Source of the DNA: Bradyrhizobium sp.
GTDB taxonomy: Bacteria; Pseudomonadota; Alphaproteobacteria; Rhizobiales; Xanthobacteraceae
Direction: 5' to 3'
NCBI RefSeq assembly: GCF_027451485.1
Contig: NZ_DAIDJE010000046.1
Location: forward strand, 47,624 to 111,623
DNA length: 64,000 nt
In this document: in pieces, positions 52,341-61,835 of the stretch
Numbering within the stretch: the first letter of the stretch is position 1
How the letters are laid out: each line of letters opens with the position of its first letter
The notes under the pieces: model-generated
Databases searched by the model: none
What the model was told of the DNA's origin: nothing
Seen by the model: only the letters and a program-made list of their open reading frames with translations
Position numbers and translations under genes: made by a program

Positions 52341-53687
52341 ATGATCGCTGGTCACAACAGAACCATCGAAGCTTCGCTTAAGATTGCGGTTTGCGCGGCG
52401 ATTGTCCTTTCCGCTTGCACAGCGGCCGAGGCGACCGACGGATATTTCCAATATGGCAATGGCGCACGTCAAGACGCGCTCGGAGGCGCCGGCGTTGCCG
52501 ATTCGCGCGACGCCATGTCGCTATCGCTCAACCCGGCCGGCCTCGTCGATGCCGGCAGTCAAATGCAAATGGGGGCCGCGCTGTTTGCTCCCTTTCGCAA
52601 CTACGACGCGACCGGGACTGCGCTCGTCGCTCCGGGAAGCTACGACAGCAACAGCAATTACTTCATCGTCCCCAACGCCGCCTTCAGCAGGCAAATCGAC
52701 CTGGATTCCGCCTGGGGATTCGCGCTCTACGGAAACGGCGGCATGAACACCGATTGGCCTGCCATGGTCAATACGTCGCCGGCCTGCAGTTTCTTCGGCG
52801 GATCGCCGGGCACCTATTGTGGTGGACGCGCCGGCGTCGATTTGATGCAGGCGTTCCTTGCCGCCGGTTATGCCCGCCGGGTCGGCGCATTTTCTTTCGG
52901 CATCTCGCCGACATTCGCAATCCAAAGATTCCAGGCGCACGGTCTCGCGGCCTTCGCGCCCTTCTCGTCCGACCCCGCACACCTGACCGACAATGGCTAT
53001 TCCTATTCCTACGGCGGCGGTTTGCGCGGCGGTGTGGAATGGAGCATCGCGCCCACTTTCCGGCTTGGCTTCTCAGCTCAGACGCCGATGTGGATGACCG
53101 GATTCAGCCGATATAGCGGCCTTTTCGCAGGAGGCGGCAATTTCGATATTCCCGCCACTATTACGGCCGGCATGGCGTATGATGCGATGCCGAACCTCAC
53201 GTTGATGCTCGACTACAATCACATCTTCTATCAAGGTGTCGCCGCGATTGCGAATTCATCCGCCATCACAGGACCCGGAGTGCTGGGTGCGAGCAATGGC
53301 CCCGGCTTCGGCTGGAAGGATACCGATGCCATCAAGCTTGGCGTCGAGTGGCGCGCCAATCCGATCTGGACGTTCCGTGCTGGCTATGAGCACAACACCA
53401 ATCCCGTCCCGTCGACTGACGTCACTCTCAATATCCTGGCCCCCGGGTTGGTCACCGACCATTTCACCGGCGGTTTCGCCTACAAAGTCACGCCGAGTTC
53501 AACGGTCGAGTTCGCTGCCGCTTACGCTCCATCCCAAAGCGTCTCCGGCCTTGAGAGATTGGGACCGCCGTTCCCGGTGCCGACCCCGGGAAGCAATATC
53601 GACATCAGCATGCATCAGTATCAGGCGGTGCTCAGCTGGACCTACCAGTTCGGCACGGCGCCAACGTCGCCGCTCATACACAAATAG
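52341..53687 (+). CDS. FadL/TodX-type outer-membrane transport protein
   Basis: The 448-aa protein has a Sec signal (SLKIAVCAAIVLSACTAAEA, possible lipobox C) and the OMPP1/FadL opening GYFQYGNGARQDALGGAG followed by NPAGLVDAG. It ends in an aromatic terminal strand region (SWTYQFG). FadL proteins import hydrophobic substrates through a 14-stranded barrel. The location beside the sulfur-oxidation regulator, with a shared operator, suggests uptake of a hydrophobic sulfur compound; that is inference. GGGGGGAACAA precedes the ATG. Confidence 0.88.
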   Translation: MIAGHNRTIEASLKIAVCAAIVLSACTAAEATDGYFQYGNGARQDALGGAGVADSRDAMSLSLNPAGLVDAGSQMQMGAALFAPFRNYDATGTALVAPGSYDSNSNYFIVPNAAFSRQIDLDSAWGFALYGNGGMNTDWPAMVNTSPACSFFGGSPGTYCGGRAGVDLMQAFLAAGYARRVGAFSFGISPTFAIQRFQAHGLAAFAPFSSDPAHLTDNGYSYSYGGGLRGGVEWSIAPTFRLGFSAQTPMWMTGFSRYSGLFAGGGNFDIPATITAGMAYDAMPNLTLMLDYNHIFYQGVAAIANSSAITGPGVLGASNGPGFGWKDTDAIKLGVEWRANPIWTFRAGYEHNTNPVPSTDVTLNILAPGLVTDHFTGGFAYKVTPSSTVEFAAAYAPSQSVSGLERLGPPFPVPTPGSNIDISMHQYQAVLSWTYQFGTAPTSPLIHK

Positions 53688-53802
53688 CAGAAGCATTGCG
53701 CGATCATGTTCAACGATCGCAGGGAGATACTTACAAATGTTCGAAGCTGATGCCGGCACGTCTGGCGTCTGCACGAGGTTCTTCCACGTCAGTAACCAGA
53801 AG

Positions 53803-54501
53803 TCATCGACTGTTTGGCATCATCTTCCCCGATTGCATCTGGCCCAGTCCCATCTGCCCAGACTGCATGGCAAACATCATGGCCATCATGCCCATGTGGG
53901 GGGCGAGCAGTTCGTCGGCCGCCTTCTTCTGGTCTTCTGAAAAACTCGCAAGGAGATTCGTGACTGCTGACCTGATTGCGCGGATGCCTTCGAGGCGAGC
54001 GGCCAACCACTTTTCCTGCAGTGCAAGGCGATCCGTCAAGGACAGCGGCGCTGCACCCACTTGCCCCATCATCGACGCGCGGACTTCGCCAAGGCTTTTT
54101 GCATTGGCCCGCAGCGCATCGGCAAAGGCATTCCACGCGGAGGACTGAGCGTCGGTGATCTTGAGCTCGGCGCGCAGGAAGGCAATGCGACCTTCGACAT
54201 GGTCAATCGTGGCCATCCCACCCATCCCACAGCCCGGCTGCTGCGAGCCCATCATCTGCATCATGTTCGCCATGGGCACGTTGCTCATCATGTTCATCAT
54301 GCCGCCGCCCATCATTCCGCGGCCACCCATCATGCCTTGCCCCATCGTCCCGGACGGCGCGGTTGGCGGAGCCGGCTGGCTGGCGGCTGGTGCATCCTTC
54401 TGATCGGCCTGGTGAGCTTCGTGATTGGCAGGCAATTGGGCCCAGCACGGAAAGCTGACAGAACCAAGCAACAGCGCGGCAGCGAGTGTCATGGTTTTCA
54501 T
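53803..54501 (-). CDS. Met-rich Spy/CpxP-like (LTXXQ) periplasmic protein
   Basis: The 232-aa protein has a signal peptide (MKTMTLAAALLLGSVSFPCW) and a methionine/glycine-rich segment (residues about 50-95; MGQGMMGGRGMMGGGM) able to bind copper or silver. The C-terminal Spy-type helical domain carries LTDRLALQEKW (LTXXQ motif). It probably acts as a periplasmic metal buffer or chaperone for the CusBA pump. A perfect FNR/FixK box lies 72 bp upstream; GGGAGAA precedes the ATG. Confidence 0.87.
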   Translation of the reverse strand: MKTMTLAAALLLGSVSFPCWAQLPANHEAHQADQKDAPAASQPAPPTAPSGTMGQGMMGGRGMMGGGMMNMMSNVPMANMMQMMGSQQPGCGMGGMATIDHVEGRIAFLRAELKITDAQSSAWNAFADALRANAKSLGEVRASMMGQVGAAPLSLTDRLALQEKWLAARLEGIRAIRSAVTNLLASFSEDQKKAADELLAPHMGMMAMMFAMQSGQMGLGQMQSGKMMPNSR

Positions 54502-54565
54502 GAGCGTTCTCCCGATGAATGAATGTGGTCACCGGGTATGAGCGCGCACTTCCTGCGGCTATTCG

Positions 54566-54579
54566 TTGATGCAGATCAA
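54566..54579. promoter_or_regulatory. FNR/FixK box upstream of the Spy-like gene
   Basis: TTGATGCAGATCAA is a perfect TTGAT-N4-ATCAA box, centred 72 bp ahead of the Spy-like ATG. Confidence 0.75.
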
Positions 54580-54689
54580 CATCGAGCCGACGTGAACGAC
54601 AAGTTCACGCTCCACAGTGCAACCCTCCATTGCCGGACCATCTTGCGAAGGCATCCCGTCCCACAAATCACCAAACGCGTTTGGCCGAT

Positions 54690-54899
54690 TTATTCTTGTC
54701 TCCTGCCCGGCCAATCCGCGAACGCAACAATCCAAAGCGCGACCAGGTTGACCAGCGGAATGAACATCAGGATCGACCAGAGCGGTGAAAAGCCGATGCG
54801 CCCGAGGATGCGGCTCACCGGATAGATGACCACCGCGATCATCACAATGAGCCAAACCCAATGGACCGGACCGTAGCCGTACATCCAGTATTCCATCAT
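54690..54899 (-). CDS. Small membrane protein of the copper-efflux cluster
   Basis: The 69-aa protein (MMEYWMYGYGPVHWVWLIVM...) has two hydrophobic segments separated by a short loop (SRILGRIGF). It resembles the short YtxH/PLDc-N-like membrane proteins but no family is assigned. The ATG at 54899 has GGAGG seven bases upstream. An FNR/FixK-like box lies 61 bp upstream. Confidence 0.75.
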   Translation of the reverse strand: MMEYWMYGYGPVHWVWLIVMIAVVIYPVSRILGRIGFSPLWSILMFIPLVNLVALWIVAFADWPGRRQE

Positions 54900-54953
54900 T
54901 TGCAGCCTCCTCAATGGATCGCCGGCATTCTCCTGAAGCTTGCGTTAGCGTTC

Positions 54954-54967
54954 TTGATCCAGATCAG
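54954..54967. promoter_or_regulatory. FNR/FixK-like box upstream of the small membrane protein gene
   Basis: TTGATCCAGATCAG matches nine of ten conserved positions, centred 61 bp ahead of the ATG at 54899. Confidence 0.65.
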
Positions 54968-55021
54968 CTTTCCTGCCTCCGCGGGAAGAAGCTTGCTTTC
55001 TCGCTCATGCCCGCTTGGTGC

Positions 55022-58000
55022 TCACTCCGCTGCCTCCGCCATGTTTTCTGCTTCTCCCTGTTCTTCCTGAAAGCTGGCCGGAGGCAGCCGGACGCCTTTC
55101 ACCAGTCCGAAGATCGCCGGGATCACAATCAGCGTCAGCAATGTCGACGAGATCATGCCCCCGATCATGGGCACGGCGATCCGCTGCATGATTTCGGATC
55201 CAGTTCCCGTGCTCCACATGATCGGCAGAAGGCCGGCCATGATGGCAACAACCGTCATCATCTTCGGGCGAACGCGTTCGACCGCGCCCTTCATGATAGC
55301 CTCGTAAAGATCCTCACGCGTCAGCTGGCGCCCTTCCGCGCTTCGCCTTGCTTCCGTCTCGGCCAGCGCGTGATTGAGGTAAATTAGCATGACGACGCCG
55401 GTCTCTGCCGCGACTCCGGCCAGTGCAATAAAGCCGACCGCGACGGCGACCGACAGGTTGAAGCCCAGTCCCCACATCATCCAGATGCCTCCGACCAGCG
55501 CAAATGGCAGTGACAGCATGACGATTGCTGTCTCGGCAAGGGATCGGAAGTTGAGATAGAGCAACAGAAAGATGATCGTCAGCGTAAGGGGGACCACGAG
55601 CTTCAGGCGCGCGGCCGCGCGCTGCAAATACTCATACTGGCCGCTCCACAGCACGTAATAGCCAGGCGGAAACTGAATGCTTTCATTGACCGCGCGCTGC
55701 GCATCCGCAACATAGCTGCCGATATCGCGGTCTCTGATATCGACATAAACATAGGTTGCGAGCTGGCCGTTTTCCGTCCTGATCGACGTTGGCCCACGGG
55801 CCGGCTCGACCTTCGCCACTTCGCCAAGAGGCACCGCTCCTCCTGCCGGCATTGGTACCAGAATCTCGCTCGCGATGGCCTTCGGATTATCTCTCAGGTC
55901 ACGGGGGTACCGCATATTGACCGTAAAGCGCTCGCGGCCTTCGACGGTGGTCGTGACAGTCTGGCCGCCCAGTGCAGCCGCGATGGTGTCCTGCACATCT
56001 TGAACCAGTATGCCGTAACGTGCGAGTGCCTGCCGGTCAGGCGTGATCTCAAGGTAGTAGCCGCCGAGGCTGCGCTCGGCATAGGCCGAAGACGTACCGG
56101 GGACGGACTTGAGCACGCGCTCGATCTGCTTGGCGAGCCTATCGATCCCGACAAGGTCGGAGCCCATGACCTTGACGCCGACCGGCGTGCGGATGCCGGT
56201 AGACAGCATGTCGATGCGGGCTTTGATCGGCATGGTCCAGGCGTTGGAAACGCCAGGGAATTGCAGCGCTTTGTCCATTTCGGCGATGAGGCCGTCGATG
56301 GTCACGCCGGGGCGCCATTGCTCTTTCGGTTTCAGATTCACAACGGTTTCGAACATCTCCATCGGCGCCGGATCGGTGGCCGTCGACGCCCGCCCTGCCT
56401 TGCCGTAGACGGATGCGATCTCCGGGAAGGATTTGATGATCCGGTTCTGCGTCTGCATAAGCTCGGCCGCCTTGGTGACCGAGATGCCCGGTAGCGTGGT
56501 TGGCATGTAAAGAAGCGTGCCTTCGTTGAGTGTGGGCATGAATTCCGTGCCGAGCTGGCGCGCCGGCCAGATCGTGACCGCCAGGACAGCAACAGCAGCG
56601 AGGATCACCAGGCTCCTGGCGCGCAGCACTTCCTTGATGATCGGCCGATAGATCCAGTTCAGAAAGCGATTGATGAAGTTCTTGTGCTCCGGGACAATCT
56701 TCCCGCGAACGAAGATCACCATCAGCGCCGGCACGAGCGTTACCGACAGGAGAGCTGCCGCCGCCATGGAAAATGTCTTGGTAAACGCAAGCGGGCTGAA
56801 TAAGCGTCCCTCCTGCGCTTCCAGCGTGAAGATCGGCATGAACGACACCGTGATGATCAGCAGGCTGAAAAACAGGGCCGGACCAACCTCGGAAGCTGCG
56901 TCGATCAGTATCTGGACCCGGGGTTCTCCGGGCCTCGCCCGCTCGAGATGTTTGTGCGCGTTTTCGATCATGACGATCGCAGCATCCACCATCGCGCCGA
57001 TCGCAATCGCAATACCGCCAAGGCTCATGATATTGGAGCCGAGCCCGAGCAGTCTCATTGCGCTGAAGGCCATCAGCACGCCGACGGGCAGCATCAATAT
57101 CGCGACCAGCGCGCTGCGGACGTGCAGCAGGAACACGATGCAAACCAGCGCGACGACAACGCTCTCCTCAAGGAGCGTATGCTTTAGTGTATCGACGGCC
57201 GCATAGATCAGATTGGATCGGTCATAGACCGGAACAATCTCCACTGATTTTGGAAGGCTGCTCGCGATCTCCTTGAAGCGCCTCTTGACGTTATTGATCA
57301 CGTCGAGCGCATTGACGCCGAACCGTTGCAGAACTATGCCGCTCGCCACCTCGCCTTCGCCGTTCAGTTCCGCGACGCCGCGCCTCTCATCAGGCCCAAG
57401 CTCGACCCGCGCGACGTCCCGCAACAGCACCGGAGTTCCGTTGTTGGTCTTCAGCACGACGTTGCCGAGGTCATTGATGTCCTTCAGGTAGCCTTTTCCT
57501 CGGATGACGTATTCGAACTCCGACAGTTCGACGGTCCGGCCGCCGACGTCCGCGTTCGAGTCACGGATCGCATCCCGAATCTTCTGCATGCTAACGCCGC
57601 GATCCCGCATGCGCTGCGGGTCCAGCACCACATTGTACTGCTTGACGAACCCGCCGATGCTTGCGACTTCGGCAACGCCTTCGGCCTTCGCCAGCGCGAA
57701 TTTCAGATTCCAGTCCTGGATGGTGCGAGTGTCAGCAAGATTAAGCTCCTTCGACATGACGGCGTATTGGTAGACCCATCCAACACCGGTCGCGTCAGGA
57801 CCAATGGTCGGCGTGACACCGACCGGCAGCCTGGAAGCCGCACTGTTGAGAAACTCCAGAACACGTGACCGCGCCCAGTAGATGTCGGTGCCGTCTTCGA
57901 AGATCACATAGACGAAGGACACGCCGAAAAACGAGAACCCACGCACCACCTTCGACTTCGGCACCGTCAGCATGGCCGTCGTCAGGGGATAGGTCACCTG

Positions 58001-58189
58001 GTCTTCGATCACCTGCGGCGCCTGTCCCGGATATTCGGTGTAGACGATCACTTGGGTGTCGGAGAGATCCGGGATCGCATCAAGCGGGAGATGAACAAGT
58101 GCGTAGATGCCGGCAGCCGCCGCGAAGCCGGTGCCGAACAGCACCAGCAGCAGATTGCGAGCCGACCAGGCGATGGCTCGGGAGATCAT
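55022..58189 (-). CDS. cusA: CusA-type heavy-metal RND efflux pump
   Basis: The 1055-aa inner-membrane proton/metal antiporter has the two-repeat RND layout. GAMVDAAIVMIENAHKHLE is the signature of the copper/silver CusA-SilA subgroup. It follows cusB directly with an ATGA overlap. No outer-membrane cusC gene is present here, so an unlinked TolC-type channel is needed. Cation choice (Cu/Ag) is inferred from subfamily motifs and the Met-rich neighbours. Confidence 0.92.
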   Translation of the reverse strand: MISRAIAWSARNLLLVLFGTGFAAAAGIYALVHLPLDAIPDLSDTQVIVYTEYPGQAPQVIEDQVTYPLTTAMLTVPKSKVVRGFSFFGVSFVYVIFEDGTDIYWARSRVLEFLNSAASRLPVGVTPTIGPDATGVGWVYQYAVMSKELNLADTRTIQDWNLKFALAKAEGVAEVASIGGFVKQYNVVLDPQRMRDRGVSMQKIRDAIRDSNADVGGRTVELSEFEYVIRGKGYLKDINDLGNVVLKTNNGTPVLLRDVARVELGPDERRGVAELNGEGEVASGIVLQRFGVNALDVINNVKRRFKEIASSLPKSVEIVPVYDRSNLIYAAVDTLKHTLLEESVVVALVCIVFLLHVRSALVAILMLPVGVLMAFSAMRLLGLGSNIMSLGGIAIAIGAMVDAAIVMIENAHKHLERARPGEPRVQILIDAASEVGPALFFSLLIITVSFMPIFTLEAQEGRLFSPLAFTKTFSMAAAALLSVTLVPALMVIFVRGKIVPEHKNFINRFLNWIYRPIIKEVLRARSLVILAAVAVLAVTIWPARQLGTEFMPTLNEGTLLYMPTTLPGISVTKAAELMQTQNRIIKSFPEIASVYGKAGRASTATDPAPMEMFETVVNLKPKEQWRPGVTIDGLIAEMDKALQFPGVSNAWTMPIKARIDMLSTGIRTPVGVKVMGSDLVGIDRLAKQIERVLKSVPGTSSAYAERSLGGYYLEITPDRQALARYGILVQDVQDTIAAALGGQTVTTTVEGRERFTVNMRYPRDLRDNPKAIASEILVPMPAGGAVPLGEVAKVEPARGPTSIRTENGQLATYVYVDIRDRDIGSYVADAQRAVNESIQFPPGYYVLWSGQYEYLQRAAARLKLVVPLTLTIIFLLLYLNFRSLAETAIVMLSLPFALVGGIWMMWGLGFNLSVAVAVGFIALAGVAAETGVVMLIYLNHALAETEARRSAEGRQLTREDLYEAIMKGAVERVRPKMMTVVAIMAGLLPIMWSTGTGSEIMQRIAVPMIGGMISSTLLTLIVIPAIFGLVKGVRLPPASFQEEQGEAENMAEAAE

Positions 58190-59613
58190 TTGTGCTCCCC
58201 CATGTCTTTCGGTCGGCTCGAATCCTGCGGCTCGGCCTCAGCGAAGCTTTTCAATGCCGCCTTCAAGTTGCTTTCCGCATCGATCAGGAAGTTCGCCGAG
58301 GTGACGACCGCCTCGCCTCCCGCGAGACCCTCCTTCACCTCGATATAACCATTTCCGCGTCGTCCGAGCTTGACAGCACGAGGTTCGAAACGGCCGTTGC
58401 CTTTATCAACCAGGACGGCCTGCCGGCTACCGCTGTCGAGCACCGAGCTGTCTGCAACAGCCATGACCGGCTTCTGACTGCCTGTCTCGATCTCCGCGTC
58501 GACATACATGTCCGGCAGCAAAGCGAGATCATTGTTGGCGAGTTCAATCCGGACCCGGGCTGTCCGGGTCTCGCGGTTCACCTGCGGATAGATCACGCTG
58601 ATCTTCCCCGAGAATGTCCGGCCCGGGAAGCTGCGCGCTCGCACGGTCACGGGTTGGCCTACGGAAATGCCGCCGAGGTCACGCTCGGCCACGTCCACAA
58701 GGGCCCAGACCACGGAGATGTCGGCGATTCGGAACAATACGTCGCCGGGGTTGGCCCGCATGCCCTCGACCGCATTGCGCTCCAGCACGATTCCGTCGCG
58801 CGGAGCCGACCATCGAATGACCATCGGAGCCGTACGGCTCTTTTCCATCGCAGCAATCACCGCTTCTGGAACATCCAGGTTTACCAGCCGCTGCCGATCG
58901 CCGCGCGCATAGGCGCGAATATCTCCGGTAACGCTGGAATTCATGGTCGAAAGATATTCTGCCGCCGCAGAGGAAACCGCAGGACTGTAGATTTCCATCA
59001 GCGGCTGGCCCGCAGATACACGCGAGCCCGTGGTGACGTCGGCGACCTTCTGCACAAAGCTTTCGGCGCGCATTGCAACCACGGAGACGCGGCGCTCGTC
59101 GAGCTGGATCGTGCCGGGTGCCCGCACCAGCGTCCGGATCACATGGCGCTCGACAAGCTCGGACTTCACGCCGGTGCGCTGGATTTTGCCCGGTGAAAGT
59201 TTGACCGAGCCGTCGTCAGCCTCGTCACCCTCATAGACGGGGACATAGCTCATCCCCATTGGGTCCTTCTTCGGGACCGGGGACGTATCCGGCAATCCCA
59301 TCGGATTGCGGTAGTAAAGAATCTTGCGCGTCGCGCCGGCGGCTTTCGGTTTCACTGCGACCTCGCCCGGCCGGGGCTCCTCGCCGTCATAGACCGGCAA
59401 GTAGTCGCGGCCTTGACCGTCCTTCCTGGGACCCGCGGCCCAGAACGGTGCTCCGCTTGGATCGCGGTAGTAGAGCGCGGGCCGCTCGGCGGCGGCGACC
59501 GGCATGGCGACGTGTGAATGTATCGGCGAGAGCGGTTGCTGCGCGGTCCAATAGCCGGCGGCGCCCAGCCCGATGCCGAGGACGAATGTGGTCAGGAGTC
59601 GGAGCGTGGTCAT
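58186..59613 (-). CDS. cusB: CusB-type RND periplasmic adaptor with two metal-binding domains
   Basis: The 475-aa adaptor has a hydrophobic N-terminus (LRLLTTFVLGIGLGAAGYW) and two tandem heavy-metal-binding repeats at residues about 47-77 (ALYYRDPSGAPFWAAGPRKD...) and 99-128 (LYYRNPMGLPDTSPVPKKDP...). The lipoyl/beta-barrel hairpin body follows. CusB proteins usually carry one such repeat, so the duplicate is noteworthy. The ATG at 59613 was chosen over 59649, which lacks conserved residues. Confidence 0.9.
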   Translation of the reverse strand: MTTLRLLTTFVLGIGLGAAGYWTAQQPLSPIHSHVAMPVAAAERPALYYRDPSGAPFWAAGPRKDGQGRDYLPVYDGEEPRPGEVAVKPKAAGATRKILYYRNPMGLPDTSPVPKKDPMGMSYVPVYEGDEADDGSVKLSPGKIQRTGVKSELVERHVIRTLVRAPGTIQLDERRVSVVAMRAESFVQKVADVTTGSRVSAGQPLMEIYSPAVSSAAAEYLSTMNSSVTGDIRAYARGDRQRLVNLDVPEAVIAAMEKSRTAPMVIRWSAPRDGIVLERNAVEGMRANPGDVLFRIADISVVWALVDVAERDLGGISVGQPVTVRARSFPGRTFSGKISVIYPQVNRETRTARVRIELANNDLALLPDMYVDAEIETGSQKPVMAVADSSVLDSGSRQAVLVDKGNGRFEPRAVKLGRRGNGYIEVKEGLAGGEAVVTSANFLIDAESNLKAALKSFAEAEPQDSSRPKDMGEHK

Positions 59614-59688
59614 GGCGTTCACCCGCTGATCGAGAATGAGAGGCTGCAATGGCGGTCGTGCGCACTCCCGAAGGAGCGCCCGAACGCC

Positions 59689-60084
59689 TCACTTGATGGC
59701 CTTGATCACGACCTTGCCGGTGACGGTTTCCGGTTCGCCCTGCACTTTGGCGGAGAGCGTGAGCTGATAGCGTCCTGCCATTGGCAGATCCGTCTTGAAG
59801 GCGTAAACGCCCGGATCCTTTACTGGCAGCGGAGTGACCGGCGACTCCATCTCGGCCATGCCGTCCGGTGCCATGTCGACGCGCGTACGGAAGATCACCG
59901 CGTCCACTACCGGCTTTCCCGTCGCCTTGTTGGTCAGGCGTACGGCAACCGTGACGTCATCACCCTTCTTCAATTCAGCATTGACCGGCTCGAAAGCGTA
60001 ATCGCTCGCCGCCGCAAAGGCTGCGGAGCCGGCAAGGCTCATCATTGCGGCGAGCGCCGCGATGCGCGTGAACTTCGAAATCAT
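59689..60084 (-). CDS. FixH/YtkA-like periplasmic protein
   Basis: The 131-aa protein has a signal peptide (ISKFTRIAALAAMMSLAGSA) and one Ig-like domain related to FixH/YtkA (ADYAFEPVNAELKKGDDVTV..., GRYQLTLSAKVQGEP). It probably handles copper in the periplasm together with the Cus proteins. GAGGAGAAAATC precedes the ATG; cusB follows 75 bp downstream. Confidence 0.8.
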   Translation of the reverse strand: MISKFTRIAALAAMMSLAGSAAFAAASDYAFEPVNAELKKGDDVTVAVRLTNKATGKPVVDAVIFRTRVDMAPDGMAEMESPVTPLPVKDPGVYAFKTDLPMAGRYQLTLSAKVQGEPETVTGKVVIKAIK

Positions 60085-60192
60085 GATTTTCTCCTCACAG
60101 GTATGATCTCCACCGCTGCAATCAAAGATGCGCGGGGCAAGCGTCATCACGCGCGAGCAAAGCGGCTCACGCGCAGTCTTTCTTGTGGGAGA

Positions 60193-60570
60193 TCAGACTC
60201 GAGGAGGTCGGAATGGCGGACTGCTGCCGCGCAGGGTAACGACTTGGTCCACCGGGATAGGCAGCGGATTGCCTGCAATCAATGGAAAATCAAAACGGAA
60301 AGCGGTGGCAAGGGCAAGGTTGATGGATTGCGCCGCGCAGAATGCCATCGGACATTGACCATTCGGGTGGTCGCAGCGCTTATCCTTGGCGGAATCCGGA
60401 CAACAGTCCATAGCGGACGGCATGTCCGAACTCATGGTCATATCTTCCGTCATCATTTCGGTAGCGGCTTGCGGCGAAGACTTGACGATAGACACGGCCG
60501 CCCCGGCAGCCGGCAGCATTGCCACCGACAGCGCAATCACCACCGCCATCATGGTTCGAAGCAACCGCAT
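60193..60570 (-). CDS. Cys/Met-rich exported hypothetical protein
   Basis: The 125-aa protein has a signal anchor (MRLLRTMMAVVIALSVAMLP), a Met-rich stretch (MMTEDMTMSSDMPSAMDCC) and several cysteines (CCPDSAKDKRCDHPNGQCPM). It resembles DUF2946-type metal-related proteins but is not assigned with certainty. It heads the leftward copper-efflux run, and the FNR/FixK box at 60657 is about 93 bp upstream. Confidence 0.75.
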   Translation of the reverse strand: MRLLRTMMAVVIALSVAMLPAAGAAVSIVKSSPQAATEMMTEDMTMSSDMPSAMDCCPDSAKDKRCDHPNGQCPMAFCAAQSINLALATAFRFDFPLIAGNPLPIPVDQVVTLRGSSPPFRPPRV

Positions 60571-60656
60571 GCCGTCGTCCTATCCACCGAGCGGCACATA
60601 TCGTACGTACGGCCACACGCGTCAAGTTCATCTAATAATAAAGCAAGTTTGTGTCG

Positions 60657-60670
60657 TTGATTCAGATCAA
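60657..60670. promoter_or_regulatory. FNR/FixK box in divergent promoter of the copper cluster
   Basis: TTGATTCAGATCAA is a perfect TTGAT-N4-ATCAA box, centred 93 bp from the leftward gene at 60570 and 87 bp from the DUF4396 ATG. Confidence 0.75.
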
Positions 60671-60750
60671 CCTTGCAGGGAATAGGAACCACGTCCTGAA
60701 CGGGTGGTTTACGCGGTGTTCGATGATGACGACATGAACACAAACGCTGA

Positions 60751-61488
60751 ATGTTGATCCCCACCTGGCTACACTACCTCTCGGTTGCCTCGCTGGCGCT
60801 CGGCGCGGTCTTCGCGATTGTGATAGCCATCGATATTGCACGGCATCCTCAGCACATGTGGATCATGGATATCGTCTGGCCGATCACCGCCCTGTTCGGT
60901 ACATTCTGGGTCGCTTGGCAATACTTCTCCTATGGACGGCTCGCGACGCACGAACTGGCGCAAAAGGCGAAAGAACGGAACGAAGATCCGCCGAACAAGC
61001 GGCTGACGCCATTTGCCGTGATGACGGCCAATGGATCGTTGCACTGCGGCTGCGGCTGCACGTTGGGAGACATCGTTGCCGAATGGCTTGCCTTCCTCGT
61101 ACCAGCGGTAGCGGTTGCCTTCGGCTGGCACAGCATCTTTCAGGAAAAGCTCTTTGCGGTCTGGATACCGGATTATCTGCTCGCCTACGCCTTCGGCATC
61201 CTCCTTCAATATTTCACGATCGCGCCGATGAGAGGCCTGTCCTTGCGACAGGGACTGTGGGCGGCAGCCAAAGCCGATACAATTTCCATCACTGCCTGGC
61301 AGATCGGAATGTATGGCTTCATGGCGTTCGCCTATTTTTATCTTTTCCGGCACCTGCTCGGCACCAAGCTGCAGGTGGACAGCTTCGAGTTCTGGTTCAT
61401 GATGCAGATTGCAATGATCTGCGGGTTTCTGACTTCTTATCCGGCAAACTGGTGGCTGCTGAAGGCCGGCATCAAGGAGAAGATGTGA
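60751..61488 (+). CDS. DUF4396 membrane protein
   Basis: The 245-aa protein matches DUF4396: six or so transmembrane segments, with the cysteine cluster LHCGCGCTLGDI in the first cytoplasmic/periplasmic loop, which could bind copper. The family often neighbours copper resistance genes. It is divergent from the Cys/Met-rich gene across the FNR/FixK box. No strong ribosome-binding site is visible. Confidence 0.85.
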   Translation: MLIPTWLHYLSVASLALGAVFAIVIAIDIARHPQHMWIMDIVWPITALFGTFWVAWQYFSYGRLATHELAQKAKERNEDPPNKRLTPFAVMTANGSLHCGCGCTLGDIVAEWLAFLVPAVAVAFGWHSIFQEKLFAVWIPDYLLAYAFGILLQYFTIAPMRGLSLRQGLWAAAKADTISITAWQIGMYGFMAFAYFYLFRHLLGTKLQVDSFEFWFMMQIAMICGFLTSYPANWWLLKAGIKEKM

Positions 61489-61790
61489 CATGGACCACAC
61501 GAAGGGTCCAACTCGCCTCGTCGCAGCCCTGCATGCTCGATGAACACTCGTTTTGTCGGCCGGCGCGCAACGAGATGCACCGAGAGGCTCGAGCCTCTGG
61601 CCTGCCCGGTGAGTTATGCCGAAAGATTCCGAGAGCAAGCCGGTCTGGATCGGCAAAAATCGCAAATGCGGTTCAGACCAAAAGCCAATGCCCCTGGACG
61701 GCTTGGTTCGACGAAAAGTCGATTCCCGGCAGATCAATATAGCAACCAATTGAAATTGCTATATTATATACGGCGATTGGGGAGCGTTGA

Positions 61791-61835
61791 TGGAGCGGGT
61801 GAAGGGAATCGAACCCTCGTATTCAGCTTGGAAGG
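61791..61835 (-). other. 3' half of tRNA-Gly(TCC), candidate attachment site
   Basis: On the minus strand 45 bases match the 3' half of tRNA-Gly(TCC): the anticodon loop CTTCCAA, the anticodon-stem 3' strand, the T-arm GGTTCGATTCC and the acceptor CACCCGCTCCA. The 5' half does not follow: 61836-61865 bears no resemblance to the D-arm or acceptor 5' strand. GTATTCAGC and GCTGAATAC repeats flank the anticodon-loop region. This is the usual imprint of a tyrosine-integrase element in a tRNA gene; the intact tRNA should be outside this window. Confidence 0.8.
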
